The notes under the pieces were generated by a model. That model had not been told where the DNA came from. It saw only the letters and a list, made by a program, of their open reading frames with translations, and did no database searches. 64,000 nt of DNA. It comes from Candidatus Avimonas caecicola. Its GTDB lineage: Bacteria; Bacillota; Clostridia; Oscillospirales; Acutalibacteraceae. The position numbers and the translations under genes are program-made. Below, piece after piece: positions 8,684 to 17,945 of this stretch. How positions within the stretch are numbered: the stretch's first letter is position 1; each line of letters starts with the position of its first letter. The stretch is from positions 1-64,000 of the forward strand of contig CAJFTG010000004.1 of assembly GCA_904419875.1 (NCBI GenBank), in the 5' to 3' direction.

Positions 8684-10936
8684 ATGATACAGGCAATTTG
8701 GCGACGCCGCATCGCGGCGGGAATCGCGGCTTTCACCCTGCTGATTTCCATGACCTCCGCCGCGGGGAACGCGGAAAGGGAGAAGGTCGCGGCTGCGCCG
8801 CCTACAGCAGTCACCCCCGCCGGCCCTTTTAGCGGGCGGGTGGAAAACAGCCGGTTCCGCCTGGAGCTGAAGCATTTTCAGGACGAGGACGGCGAATCGG
8901 AGGCGGCGTATCTGGTCCTATCCGACAAGGAGACCGGCATGGTGTGGAACAGTTCCCCGCCCGACGCCGGAGAGGATCCTCTGGCGAAAAACAGTATGAA
9001 AACGGCGTTAAAATCCTTGCTGCAGATCCGCTATGCGGATCAGGATTCCAACCTTTCCCTGGCGAACAGCGCCGTAAACGCCAGGCGGACCACCTTCCTG
9101 GAGATTCCCGACGGGGTACGGGTGACCGTCCGGTTCGAAAGCGAAGGCATTACGGTCTCCATGGACATCTCATTGACCGAGGAGTATCTGAAAATTACCA
9201 TTCCCGTCCTGGAGATCGACGAGGAAGAAGACTCCGGCATGAAGCTGGTCTCGGTCATCCCCCTGCCCTATTTCGGCGCCCTGCATATGGATGAGGAAGG
9301 CTACATGCTGGTCCCGGACGGCAGCGGCGCCCTGATCGACAGCAGCCGGATGGGCAACGGGGCTAAGACGTATAAGCAGTATATCTATGGCCGGGATCCC
9401 GCCATTGAGCAAAAAACCAGCCAGTTGGTCACCGCAAACGCCCGTCTGCCCGTTTATGGGACGAAAAAAGGGGACGCAGGGGTTCTGGGTATAATCCATA
9501 CAGGGGCCTCCCGCGCCTGCGTCAACGCTTCCCTTGGCGGGGACACCCAATCCTATCACAGCCTGAACGCGGAGCTGATTTACCGGGATTTTGCCACGGT
9601 GGACGTGGGAAAAAAGACTTACCAGTCCATCAAGGTGAACCTGTTTGAGGATAAGCCGGTACAGGAAGAAAACTTTGAAATCCGTCTGTATCCCCTTACA
9701 GGCGAGGACACGGGCTATGTGGGGATGGCCCGGCAGTACCGAGACTATCTGCTGGAAAACGGCGTATCCCCCTCCGCTTCCGCCGGGACGGCGCCCCTGT
9801 ATGTGGAGCTGTTTGGCGGGGTGAAGCGGCAGACCAGCGTACTGGGCATCCCCATGGACCGAGTGGTACCCATCACCTCCTATGAGGATGTCCGGACTAT
9901 TGTGACCGCCCTGCAGGACAACGGAGTGGAGGAGCTGGTGGTAGGCTACACCGCCTGGGGAAAGGGCGGTTCCTCCAGCCGGATTCCGCTAAAAATGCAG
10001 CACGAGGGGGCTCTGGGGAGCAAAAAGGACTGGCTGTCCCTTCAGGAGGAGCTGGCCTCCCGGCAGATCGCCCTGTATCCCGATCTCAATTTCACCGATA
10101 TCTATCAGGGCGGCGGATTCAGCGGCAAAACCGACGGGATCAAAACTATGCAAAAAAATCCTCTGGTGGAATACCGCTACAAGCTCAGCACCTATCAGCC
10201 CAATCCCCTGCTGGAAAACACCTTCCTGCTGACGCCCGGCAAGGTGAGGTCGGCGGCGGATACCTTCGCCGCCTCCCTGAAGGAGGTGCAGGCCGCGGGC
10301 TTCTCCGCCCGCACCCTGGGGCAGAAACTGTATTCCGATTTCGGCCCCGAATCCGTCAACCGTATGCAGAGCCAGCGGATCTGGGAGGAAGCTATGGAGA
10401 CTCTGTGCGGCGCGGCGGGCAAGCTGCTGTTCAGCGACCCCAACGCCTACGCCTTCCCCTATGCGGCCCACCTGACCGACGTTCCAGCGGATTCCAGTGA
10501 ATTTCTCATTGAAAGCCGTTCGGTTCCCTTTTACCAGATCGCCCTGCATGGGATTCTGCCTATAACCCTGCCTGCGCTCAACAGCTGCAGCGATGTACGG
10601 CAGGCCAAGCTGAAAGCCCTGGAAACCGGGTGCCTGCTGAAATACACCTGGGGCGCGGAAAACTTCGACAGCCTGCTGGGCACCGAAATGGACGGCCTGC
10701 TGGGGCTGGACTATTCCCGCTGGCTGACGGAAGCGGCACAGGCTTATAGAGAGGTGCGCCCCCTCCTCCAGTCGGTGTCCGGGGTATGCATCCGCTCCCA
10801 CCGGCAACTGGCTCACGAGGTCTATGAAACCGTCTATGAAAACGGCGTCCGGGTGATTGTCAATTATAACGAAGCGCAGGTGGATGCCCACGGCGAAACG
10901 GTGCCCGGAATGGGATATCTTATCCTAGAGGAATAA
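8684..10936 (+). CDS. DUF5696-type exported protein
   Basis: About 750 residues with an N-terminal signal or anchor segment and no lipobox. It resembles the two proteins at 28265-30514 and 59285-61891. All three share PDGSGA (near residue 212), a YGRD-like motif, an LPVYG-like motif, an NAY segment in the C-terminal half and a final (E/D)NGV----NY motif. I recognise the group as DUF5696-like; the alternating strand/helix pattern of the second half would suit a TIM-barrel, but no catalytic pair can be assigned. It follows the NHL-YIP1 gene, the order being conserved in all three loci. The start is ATG 8684 after GAGAGG; the GTG at 8678 is less likely. It is probably displayed on the outer face of the membrane. 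Confidence 0.75.
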   Translation: MIQAIWRRRIAAGIAAFTLLISMTSAAGNAEREKVAAAPPTAVTPAGPFSGRVENSRFRLELKHFQDEDGESEAAYLVLSDKETGMVWNSSPPDAGEDPLAKNSMKTALKSLLQIRYADQDSNLSLANSAVNARRTTFLEIPDGVRVTVRFESEGITVSMDISLTEEYLKITIPVLEIDEEEDSGMKLVSVIPLPYFGALHMDEEGYMLVPDGSGALIDSSRMGNGAKTYKQYIYGRDPAIEQKTSQLVTANARLPVYGTKKGDAGVLGIIHTGASRACVNASLGGDTQSYHSLNAELIYRDFATVDVGKKTYQSIKVNLFEDKPVQEENFEIRLYPLTGEDTGYVGMARQYRDYLLENGVSPSASAGTAPLYVELFGGVKRQTSVLGIPMDRVVPITSYEDVRTIVTALQDNGVEELVVGYTAWGKGGSSSRIPLKMQHEGALGSKKDWLSLQEELASRQIALYPDLNFTDIYQGGGFSGKTDGIKTMQKNPLVEYRYKLSTYQPNPLLENTFLLTPGKVRSAADTFAASLKEVQAAGFSARTLGQKLYSDFGPESVNRMQSQRIWEEAMETLCGAAGKLLFSDPNAYAFPYAAHLTDVPADSSEFLIESRSVPFYQIALHGILPITLPALNSCSDVRQAKLKALETGCLLKYTWGAENFDSLLGTEMDGLLGLDYSRWLTEAAQAYREVRPLLQSVSGVCIRSHRQLAHEVYETVYENGVRVIVNYNEAQVDAHGETVPGMGYLILEE

Positions 10937-11151
10937 ACCAGACTATCAAAAAGGTCAAAGGGAAGGCGTGGCGGGGCAAGGCCTCTTGCCGCCGGAACCG
11001 GCAGGGCTTTCCATCTTCCCGCCACCGGCTCGCAGCCCTTGCTCGTCAACGCAGCCCGGCTTTGCCGGATTCCGTTGGCAGGCTATCTCATCCCTCCAGA
11101 ATGAGATAGCGGTTTCACCGCCATTTTCCGCGAGAAAGGAAGAATTGCACC
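10937..11151 (+). other. Structured intercistronic gap within the transport operon
   Basis: A 215-base gap without a gene in an otherwise tightly packed operon. It holds a GC-rich set of inverted repeats (CCGGC TTT GCCGG near 11056-11068) and a perfect 10-bp stem, GCTATCTCAT / ATGAGATAGC (11082-11091 with 11101-11110). No T-run follows, so it is not a simple terminator. Stabilisation or processing of the mRNA between the two operon halves is possible. Confidence 0.5.
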
Positions 11152-12072
11152 ATGACTGCCAAAGCTAAGACGCGCGCTCCCCGCGCCGGACTGAATATGC
11201 GCCGCCGGAAAACCGTGGCGGGCATACTTTTCCTCCTCCCCTGGATGATCGGCACCCTCTACTTTTTCATCATCCCTTTTCTGACCGCTTTCGCCTATTC
11301 GGTCAGCGATATCGGGATCACCCCCCATGGATTTGATCTTCATTTCGCGGGCTTTAAATATTTCCGCAGCTTTTTCACAGAGGACGGCGTTTTCCTGAAA
11401 AGCATGGTGGAATCGGTTGCCGGGGTGTTGCCCAAGGCGTTTTTCATCCTGTCCTTCAGTATCGTGATCGCGATCATTCTGCGGGGAAAATTCATCGGGC
11501 GGACCCTGGCCCGGGCGGTCTTTTTCTTTCCGGTGGTGATTTCCGCCGGGGTGGTGATCGTGGTACTCAAGGAATCGGTGATGACCTCCGGAACAGAGGC
11601 GGCCGCCATGGCGCCCTCCTACATGTTCCAGGCCCCCTCCATGACCGACCTGTTCGCCAAGCTGGGGCTGCCCTCCGTCATACTGGATAAGCTCACCCCC
11701 CTGGTCAACCAGATGTTTGATCTGACCTGGAAATCCGGGGTGCAGATTCTCCTGATGCTGGCCGCCATCAACAACATTCCCTCGTCCTCCTATGAGGCAG
11801 CTAACATCGAGGGTGCCACCGAATGGGAGAGATTCTGGAAAATCACCTTCCCCATGATCACCCCTACCCTGGTGGTGGCGGCGATCTACACCATTATCGA
11901 TACCTTTACCGACTATGCCAACCCCATGATACGTTTGATTCAGAATTATTACAAGCAGGGGTTGTACCCGGAAAGCTCCGCCGCGGGAATCAGCTATTTT
12001 ATCGGGATATTCGCGTTGATTGCGGTGTTTTACGCCATCGTTTCCCGGGGTGTGTTCCATGCCAATAATTAA
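11152..12072 (+). CDS. ABC sugar permease, MalF type (pair 2)
   Basis: A 306-residue inner-membrane permease. The EAA loop reads EAANIEGATEWERFWKITFP near residue 222. It shares this loop and a long periplasm-facing insert with 38335-39243 and 58374-59288, the equivalents in loci B and C, and is clearly different from the pair 1 permease. ATG follows GAAAGGAAG. The motif WKSGVQILLMLAAINNIP has close counterparts in B (WRSGVQILIFIAGLLAIP) and C (KSGIQILIFLGG). The next gene's SD overlaps this stop codon. The lone binding protein at 8-1303 may be its donor, but this is not shown. Confidence 0.92.
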   Translation: MTAKAKTRAPRAGLNMRRRKTVAGILFLLPWMIGTLYFFIIPFLTAFAYSVSDIGITPHGFDLHFAGFKYFRSFFTEDGVFLKSMVESVAGVLPKAFFILSFSIVIAIILRGKFIGRTLARAVFFFPVVISAGVVIVVLKESVMTSGTEAAAMAPSYMFQAPSMTDLFAKLGLPSVILDKLTPLVNQMFDLTWKSGVQILLMLAAINNIPSSSYEAANIEGATEWERFWKITFPMITPTLVVAAIYTIIDTFTDYANPMIRLIQNYYKQGLYPESSAAGISYFIGIFALIAVFYAIVSRGVFHANN

Positions 12073-12085
12073 GGGGGATGCCGCC

Positions 12086-13096
12086 ATGTCCAAGGGCGCA
12101 GCCGGAACCAAATTACGTAACCGTTTTTTCCCGCGGGGCCGTTCCGTCAAGCGGACGGTGGAAACCGCGCTGAAAATCGTGGTGCGCACATTGTTTCTCG
12201 TCAGCGTGGGCTTCGTCATGCTCTACCCGGTGATTTTCATGCTGACCTCCGCGCTTAAGTCAGCCAGCGACGCCTATGATCCCACCGTGATCTGGCTGCC
12301 GAAGGCCCCCACCTTCGACAGCCTTAAGATCGCGTATGATAATCTCCAGTTTACCAAATCCCTGCTGGTCACGCTGAAGCTGACCGTTCCCTGCCTGGTG
12401 TTCCAGCTGCTGTCATCGGTGACCGCCGCCTATGGGTTCGCCCGCTTCCACTTCAAGGGCAAAAACCTCCTGTTCGGCATCCTCCTCTTTTCCATGATCG
12501 TTCCTGTCCAGACCTATATCGTTCCCTTATACGCCTCTTTCAGCAACTTCAATTTCTTCGGGGTCGGCTCCCTGGTCGGGTTGTTCACGGGCGGTACGCT
12601 GAAAGCCAATCTGCTGGACAGCATGGCGCCCTTCTACCTGATGGCGCTGCTGGGGACAGGCGTCCGCTCCGGGTTATACATCTTTATCCTGCGGCAGTTT
12701 ATGATCAATCTTCCCAAGGAGCTGGAGGACGCCGCCTTCATCGACGGCTGCGGGGAATGGACTACCTTTACGCGGGTCATCCTTCCCAACGTGGTGCCCG
12801 CTATCGTCACGGTGGCGGTGTTCTCGGTGGTATGGTACTGGAACGAATACCAGTTCTCCGGCCTGTTCCTCAGCGGGGATTTCCCGTTGTCGGTGATGGT
12901 CACCACCGTAAGCACCAAAATCGATGCGGCCGGTCAGACCATGATCGGCAGTATGGACGGCCTGACCCTGAAGTTGATGAAGGATTCCATCATGTCCAGC
13001 GCTTGCTTCCTCGTCATCCTTCCCCTGATCGTCATGTACATATTCGCCCAGCGCTATTTTACCGAAAGCATGGAGCGCACCGGCCTGGTGGGCTGA
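12086..13096 (+). CDS. ABC sugar permease, MalG type (pair 2)
   Basis: A 336-residue inner-membrane permease, last gene of the operon. The EAA loop is EDAAFIDGCGEWTTFTRVILP near residue 215, and the C-terminus ends in the RYFTESMERTGLVG block also seen at 37416-38345 and 57458-58381 (QSIEQTGIVG type). It has a longer cytoplasmic N-tail than its relatives. ATG 12086 lies eight bases behind AAGGGGG, which overlaps the previous stop; the ORF-track start at 12020 has no SD and would overlap the neighbour. A strong hairpin terminator follows downstream. Confidence 0.92.
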   Translation: MSKGAAGTKLRNRFFPRGRSVKRTVETALKIVVRTLFLVSVGFVMLYPVIFMLTSALKSASDAYDPTVIWLPKAPTFDSLKIAYDNLQFTKSLLVTLKLTVPCLVFQLLSSVTAAYGFARFHFKGKNLLFGILLFSMIVPVQTYIVPLYASFSNFNFFGVGSLVGLFTGGTLKANLLDSMAPFYLMALLGTGVRSGLYIFILRQFMINLPKELEDAAFIDGCGEWTTFTRVILPNVVPAIVTVAVFSVVWYWNEYQFSGLFLSGDFPLSVMVTTVSTKIDAAGQTMIGSMDGLTLKLMKDSIMSSACFLVILPLIVMYIFAQRYFTESMERTGLVG

Positions 13097-13372
13097 CACC
13101 CCTCTGGGAAAAGCCCCGGCTTTTCCGCGATTCGCGCCGATGCGCTTTCTGAAACGGCTCGGGGATATGGTAAGATTTATGTATTTACAGGGGCCGGAAC
13201 CTATGATATGCTATGATTGCTATAAATCATATTTCCATATTATAGGATTACAGGACGTGACATTCAATTTGATATACAGGTAGTCTTCTATGCACTGTGT
13301 GAAAACACTGCGCATAGAAAAAGCGCTCAGGATCATACTGAGCGCTTTTTGAAAAACGTACCTTTTAGAAAA
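13097..13372. other. AT-rich convergent spacer with two hairpins
   Basis: No gene is seen. The left part is AT-rich with short repeats of CTATGAT (about 13203-13220). The right part holds an imperfect hairpin with TTCTATGC / GCATAGAA arms (13286-13319) directly followed by the perfect terminator hairpin. Confidence 0.5.
13321..13350. terminator. Bidirectional intrinsic terminator
   Basis: AAGCGCTCAG and CTGAGCGCTT form a perfect 10-bp stem around a 7-base loop, with T-runs on both strands. It lies between the converging permease operon and the ARH-family gene, so it can end both transcripts. Confidence 0.85.
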
Positions 13373-14719
13373 TTACTGGTGCAGCTCCCGGTACACCTGG
13401 CAGGTTTGCCGGGCCAGCTCGCTGATGGCCACGGGATGGGTTTCAGCCAGTCCGGAATACAGGGTATCCCCCAGAGGGGCCTTCCATTTCTCCGGGATGC
13501 GCTCGGCTCCGCAGAAGGCGCCCATCACCGAACCTACCGTGGCCCCATTGCAGTCGGCATCCATCCCCCCCATGACCGACAGGGTCAGCGCCGTTTCAAA
13601 ATCCCCCCCGGAAAACCGGATCGCCGCCAGGCAAAGGGCCGCGTTGTTGATGGTATGCACCGTATTGTACGCCTTGTATTCCTCCAGCACATTGGTGAGC
13701 AGCTCCTCCCCATCGGCGGCGGCGTCGGCAATCTCTATCGCCCGGACCATGGCCTCATAAAACCGGGAGGTGCCGGGGACTTCCCGCAGCGCGCATTCGA
13801 TGGCCCGGTTGATGTCGGTTTCGGTGAAGGCGGCGGCGATCAGGGCCGCGAAGAACATGGCGCCGTAGACGCCGTTTTTCACATGGGAGAAATAGGCGTC
13901 GGTATACGCCAGTTTAGCCGCCCGATGGGGATCTCCGGCACAGGCGTAGCCATAGGCATCAATGCGGATCTGCGCTCCAATCCATTCCCGATAGGGATTC
14001 AGATAAGTGTTCACCTTATTCCGCTTGAGCAGTTCCATAGCGTGCTCCGGCTTCCCCCACGGTCCGTTCTCATCCACGTTGATGAAATTGAGATACGCCT
14101 GATTTTCCGCCGTGCAGAGCTGGCGGAAGGGCAGCCCATAGACCCATGCTCCGCCCACGTCCCAAGAATCCCAGGAATCCCCGTGGGATTTCATCAGGTT
14201 CAGGCCGATAATGGTATACCGGATATCGTCGTCGGTGGGCATATGCCGCAAATTGTCCCGGGTGCTGTATGTATTGTTGAGCTTCACGCCCTTCTCCTCC
14301 GCGCGGGAATGGGCGGGGAGGTAATTGTCCAGGGGCCAGGCATCCGCCAATTCGCACCATTCCCGAATCGCCTCCCGGGACCAGAGTTCCACCGGCTGGC
14401 CCAGGGCACAGCCCACGCAGCGGCCAAGCCAGGCGCCGTACATCCTGTCGAACAGCTCCACCTCCTCCACCAGCCGGGCGGTATTGCCCAACCGGCACAG
14501 GGGAAGGATCTCCTCGTATTCACTGGGTTCGGTATAGGCGTAATCCTCCCGCACAGGCAGGCGGCCCATCTCCTCATACAGGCGCATCAGCGCCTGACGG
14601 TCCTGTCCGGCTTTCTGGATTCTGTCCTCCATTTCCTTCCGGTCAAACACGCGGCCCTCCTCGGCCAATTGATCCAGCTCTTCTTTCAATAAAATATTGA
14701 GCGTTTGATATCCAGCCAT
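13373..14719 (-). CDS. ADP-ribosylglycohydrolase-family enzyme, cytoplasmic
   Basis: A 448-residue protein without a signal peptide. ARH/DraG family marks are visible: MYGAWLGRCVGCALG near residue 120, the metal-site motif TDDDIRYT near 161, and the second metal motif GGMDADCNGATVGS near 386, followed by GAFCGAERIPEKW. The family splits N- or O-glycosidic bonds to ADP-ribose or related ribosides using two metal ions. The first 110 residues are an extra helical segment. The lipoprotein at 17946-19439 is a clear paralogue with an export signal, so this is the inside member of a pair. The enzyme sits next to a sugar operon and an AraC regulator, so a catabolic role is more likely than regulation of nitrogenase. 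ATG follows AAAGGAG. It is divergent from the AraC gene. Confidence 0.85.
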   Translation of the reverse strand: MAGYQTLNILLKEELDQLAEEGRVFDRKEMEDRIQKAGQDRQALMRLYEEMGRLPVREDYAYTEPSEYEEILPLCRLGNTARLVEEVELFDRMYGAWLGRCVGCALGQPVELWSREAIREWCELADAWPLDNYLPAHSRAEEKGVKLNNTYSTRDNLRHMPTDDDIRYTIIGLNLMKSHGDSWDSWDVGGAWVYGLPFRQLCTAENQAYLNFINVDENGPWGKPEHAMELLKRNKVNTYLNPYREWIGAQIRIDAYGYACAGDPHRAAKLAYTDAYFSHVKNGVYGAMFFAALIAAAFTETDINRAIECALREVPGTSRFYEAMVRAIEIADAAADGEELLTNVLEEYKAYNTVHTINNAALCLAAIRFSGGDFETALTLSVMGGMDADCNGATVGSVMGAFCGAERIPEKWKAPLGDTLYSGLAETHPVAISELARQTCQVYRELHQ

Positions 14720-14903
14720 GTCTTTCAGTCTCCTTTATTTATCGCATTGGGCTCATTCTGAAAATATTATAAGTGGTTTATTTTCGCTATTATACAGGGA
14801 AACGGCACTGTTTGGACTGATTTAGGAGATTGTGAGAAATGAAAAAAATTAGCAGCCCAGCGCCCGGTACGGGTAATCGAAGATCAGAAGGTGGTATTGC
14901 GTC
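14720..14903. promoter_or_regulatory. Divergent promoter region between ARH enzyme and AraC regulator
   Basis: An AT-rich core around 14765-14800 holds TATAAT-like -10 boxes on the minus strand (two copies) and TATTATAC on the plus strand, without good -35 boxes. This is typical of activator-dependent divergent promoters. A short ATG with a good SD (14839) opens an out-of-frame ORF into the AraC gene. Confidence 0.4.
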
Positions 14904-15656
14904 ATGCCATTCAAGCTCGACCTGTATTATGCCCTATTTCGCGAGGAAAACACCGAGGGAAAATTGCATCAACACAATTTCTATGAAGTGGTATACTACG
15001 AATCCGGGGTCGGCTATACCAACATCGAAGGGGTAAAGTACCGGTACACGCCCGGGACCTTTGCCTTTTTGCCCCCTCGCAGCGCCCACGATGAATTCTG
15101 CAAGAAGAATACCAGTATCCGGATTCTGACCTTTTTCGCCACCGGACCCTGCGAGCAGCAGATACCCGCCGGGCTGTATGCCGACAGGGACGGCACCATT
15201 TTCCGCTGTATTGATAAAATACGGGAGGAATACGCCTTTGCCATGCCCTACATGACCCAGTTCAACAACGTATACTGCACGGAGCTGTACTATACCATCT
15301 TGCGGAACAACGACAACAGCCATGTCTCCGGCAGTATCAATTACGTGATATCCTACATCAACCGCTTTTTCAGCGAGGAGCTGAATGTGGTGAAGCTGGC
15401 GGATATGTGCGGGTATTCGGAACGGCATTTCCGGCAGATTTTCAAGAAGAAAACCGGGTATTCCCCATCCGAATACATCATCAGACGGCGGATTGACAAC
15501 GCCAAGGGGCTGCTGGTTTTCACAAGCGAAAGCATCGTCAATGTGGCCAGCCTGTGCGGCTTCTGCTCCTCCTCTCAATTTTCCCAGCTGTTTAAAAAGG
15601 AAGTGGGGATTTCCCCAAAGGAGTACCGGAAGCAGAACAACGGCCAGGAACTGTAG
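14904..15656 (+). CDS. AraC-family transcriptional regulator
   Basis: A 250-residue regulator. The N-terminal half is a cupin-like ligand-binding domain (LHQHNFYEVVYYESG, PGTFAFLPPRSAHDEF). The last ~100 residues contain the two helix-turn-helix motifs of the AraC family (LADMCGYSERHFRQIFKKKTGYSPSEYI; VASLCGFCSSSQFSQLFKKEVGISPKEYR). The HQH and PP--HDE residues fit a sugar-sensing cupin. ATG follows AAGGTGG. It lies between the ARH enzyme and the enzyme operon at 15944-22187, so it probably controls one or both; the inducer is unknown. A strong terminator follows immediately. Confidence 0.93.
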   Translation: MPFKLDLYYALFREENTEGKLHQHNFYEVVYYESGVGYTNIEGVKYRYTPGTFAFLPPRSAHDEFCKKNTSIRILTFFATGPCEQQIPAGLYADRDGTIFRCIDKIREEYAFAMPYMTQFNNVYCTELYYTILRNNDNSHVSGSINYVISYINRFFSEELNVVKLADMCGYSERHFRQIFKKKTGYSPSEYIIRRRIDNAKGLLVFTSESIVNVASLCGFCSSSQFSQLFKKEVGISPKEYRKQNNGQEL

Positions 15657-15675
15657 CGATAGTATTTCATTACTT

Positions 15676-15704
15676 GAGGGGGGATTCAAAATCCCCCCTC
15701 TTTT
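15676..15704 (+). terminator. Intrinsic terminator after the AraC gene
   Basis: GAGGGGGGAT and ATCCCCCCTC make a perfect 10-bp stem with a 5-base loop, followed by TTTT. It begins about 20 bases after the regulator's stop codon. Confidence 0.88.
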
Positions 15705-15710
15705 ATATAT

Positions 15711-15943
15711 AAAGGTAAGGATATGGGGGCCGTCGGAACCATTCCCAGCAATAGATCGCCTATTTTATATACGAAACGTCCGAATTTGTGTAGAACCCGT
15801 TTTTATTATTTAGTATTTTATTTGTAAAGGACTGTTACAGTTTCCACTCCCTGTGAAAAAGACGGCGAAGGGCCCTATCCTGTAAAGGTCCCCAACATTA
15901 CCGGCTATCTGGCGGCCGGCATAGGAAAGGATGATGATGGCGT
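15711..15943 (+). promoter_or_regulatory. Upstream region of the exported-enzyme operon, with repeated TGTAAAGG
   Basis: This 233-base gap has an AT-rich segment (15798-15826) and two copies of TGTAAAGG (15823-15830 and 15881-15888). The first is part of TGTAA-N7-TTACA, a small inverted repeat. These are candidate sites for the neighbouring AraC protein. No confident -35/-10 pair was found. Confidence 0.3.
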
Positions 15944-17890
15944 ATGAATCAAAGGAAATCCAAATGGCTGCGGGCGGTCTGTCTATCCCTGGCTGTGGTA
16001 ATGGCGCTGGGCTGCCTGACCTCTTGTAATAAGGGGGGAGAGAGTTCCCTGCCGTCCTCCGCCCCCGAATCCAGCGCCCCGGAATCGGAGGCTTCCGGCA
16101 ATGAGGCGCTGGACAGCGACACCCAACTGGCCTTCCCTGTCGGTACCGAAAAACCGGAAACGGTGGAGGAAAAGACGATCGGCTCCATCGACAAGGAACG
16201 GCAGCTCAAGCTGTTCAAGGAGACGATGGACGCGGAGCTGGAATGGCTGGCCAGCCTGCAGGCGCCTAACGGCGCTATCCCCCAGACACTGCCCGACGCC
16301 AACCGGCAGGCCAGGGTGATCACCTGCTTTTCGGCCCAGACCTGTATGGCCTTGCTGCTCGAGCCGGAAAAATATGGTGAAAACGTGCGGAAATATCTGG
16401 ACTGGTACCTTTCCCATCTGAACACCGCGGAGACTGACGTGTCCGGTGTGGACGGCACTATGTACGATTATGATCTGACCTTCAGTGCCGACGGCAAGGA
16501 GGTCACCGAGGCGCCTGTGGTGGACGATACTACAAAGGAGTATCATTACGATTCCACCGACGCCTACGCCGCCATCACCCTGAAAATTCTGTGGGATTAT
16601 GCCGAGGCCTGCGACGACAGGCAATACCTATTGGACCACAAATCCGAAATCGACCGGCTGGCCAACGCCATCTACGCCACCATGGACGACGGCCTGACCT
16701 GGGCCACGCCCAAATACTTCATCAAATACGTCATGGATAATTTTGAGGTCTGGCGTGGTCTGTCCTCCCTGTCCAAGATATACCAGGAGGTATTTATCCC
16801 GGCCGCCGGTGAGGACAAGGATGCCTGCGAAGCCGAGTTTAAAAAACATACCAAAGCGGCCAACACCGTGCTGAAACAAATCGAAGAAAAGCTGTGGAAC
16901 GACGAATACGGCTATTATAATGTGGGCCTGGACAAAATGGGCAACGTGTATATGGAATTTGATCCCACCATCAACTACCCCTGCGCCATGGCGCAGGTGG
17001 AGTCCATCGCCATGGGGATCATTCATCCCGATTCCCCTCGCGCCAAAAAGCTGTATGAGGGCTTCAACAGCTATTGGTCCACCGGCAACGCCAAAACCAC
17101 ATGGGAAAAGCTGGACATTGGCAGTCTGTTTGTCTCCGCCAACAACGCCCTGTGCGGCGCCACCATGGGGGATATGGAGCGCACCGAGACCTTTATGGTC
17201 TATTACAACTACCGCATTCAGGGCGGTCGCCTCTGGCCGGTATACAATGCCGACGTAGCCATGGTGGCGCTGGCCTGCGCCAAAGGCATCGAATACATCA
17301 ATTCCTGCACCGTAGTGGAGCAGACCGAAGCGGAGGCCTTTGTCCCGCCGGATCCCGCCGTCGTGGAGGGCGCGCCGGTTCTGGGCGGTGAAAACGACAT
17401 CACCAAAAATGGCTCCATCATCTGTTCTGTAATGCCGTCGGAGGTCACCGGCACCGGCAGCAAGGATATTGAGATCATCCGGTCGGGGACCTGGGTAAAC
17501 GCGCTGTCCGCGGTCAATACCTCCCAATACGACACCTTCACCGGCAAGCGGCAGAAGGAAGGCTATGTCGGCATCGATTTTGGTGAAGAGACCTACAAAT
17601 TCACCTCCTTTGCTTTCCAGGAGGGTATGCACTTCGGCAACGGCGGATGGTTCGCTGAACAGCCGAAAATCCAAGTCAAGGTCAACGGCGAATGGGTGGA
17701 CGTGCAGAATCAGAAGTGCGGCAAGGACTATCCTGAGGGAGAAGGCATGGGAGATTTCGGCGACTATTTTGAAATCTATCCCTTCACCTTTGATCCCATC
17801 GAAGGCACCGCCATCCGGCTGTACGCCACCCCCGGCGGCTTCCCCGCTTTCTTCAGCGTGGGACAGATTCAGGTGTGCGGGACCAAATAG
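15944..17890 (+). CDS. Lipoprotein with six-hairpin-type enzyme domain and C-terminal discoidin-like domain
   Basis: A 648-residue lipoprotein: a basic start, hydrophobic core and LTSC lipobox (Cys28), then a Ser/Glu/Pro-rich tether to about residue 60. Residues ~85-450 are alpha-helical with recurring aromatic and acidic motifs (YLDWYLSHLNTAE, DGTMYDYDL, DSTDAYAAITLK), consistent with an (alpha/alpha)6 glycosidase-like fold. The last ~150 residues resemble an F5/8 or discoidin-like sugar-binding domain. The protein at 21090-22187 matches the helical domain but has no signal, so this is the outside member of a pair. The glycosidase family cannot be assigned. ATG 15944 is unambiguous because upstream ATGs are out of frame; the SD AAAGG lies 13 bases away. 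Confidence 0.75.
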   Translation: MNQRKSKWLRAVCLSLAVVMALGCLTSCNKGGESSLPSSAPESSAPESEASGNEALDSDTQLAFPVGTEKPETVEEKTIGSIDKERQLKLFKETMDAELEWLASLQAPNGAIPQTLPDANRQARVITCFSAQTCMALLLEPEKYGENVRKYLDWYLSHLNTAETDVSGVDGTMYDYDLTFSADGKEVTEAPVVDDTTKEYHYDSTDAYAAITLKILWDYAEACDDRQYLLDHKSEIDRLANAIYATMDDGLTWATPKYFIKYVMDNFEVWRGLSSLSKIYQEVFIPAAGEDKDACEAEFKKHTKAANTVLKQIEEKLWNDEYGYYNVGLDKMGNVYMEFDPTINYPCAMAQVESIAMGIIHPDSPRAKKLYEGFNSYWSTGNAKTTWEKLDIGSLFVSANNALCGATMGDMERTETFMVYYNYRIQGGRLWPVYNADVAMVALACAKGIEYINSCTVVEQTEAEAFVPPDPAVVEGAPVLGGENDITKNGSIICSVMPSEVTGTGSKDIEIIRSGTWVNALSAVNTSQYDTFTGKRQKEGYVGIDFGEETYKFTSFAFQEGMHFGNGGWFAEQPKIQVKVNGEWVDVQNQKCGKDYPEGEGMGDFGDYFEIYPFTFDPIEGTAIRLYATPGGFPAFFSVGQIQVCGTK

Positions 17891-17945
17891 AGGCGATATA
17901 TCCAGGTTTCCCGCGCCGCATGTATTTATGAAGGGATGAACTGCA

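Noticed and set aside
14839-15036. 65-residue ORF overlapping the start of the AraC gene
   Set aside because: It has a fair SD but is out of frame with, and mostly inside, the well-supported regulator. A translated leader is possible but not shown.
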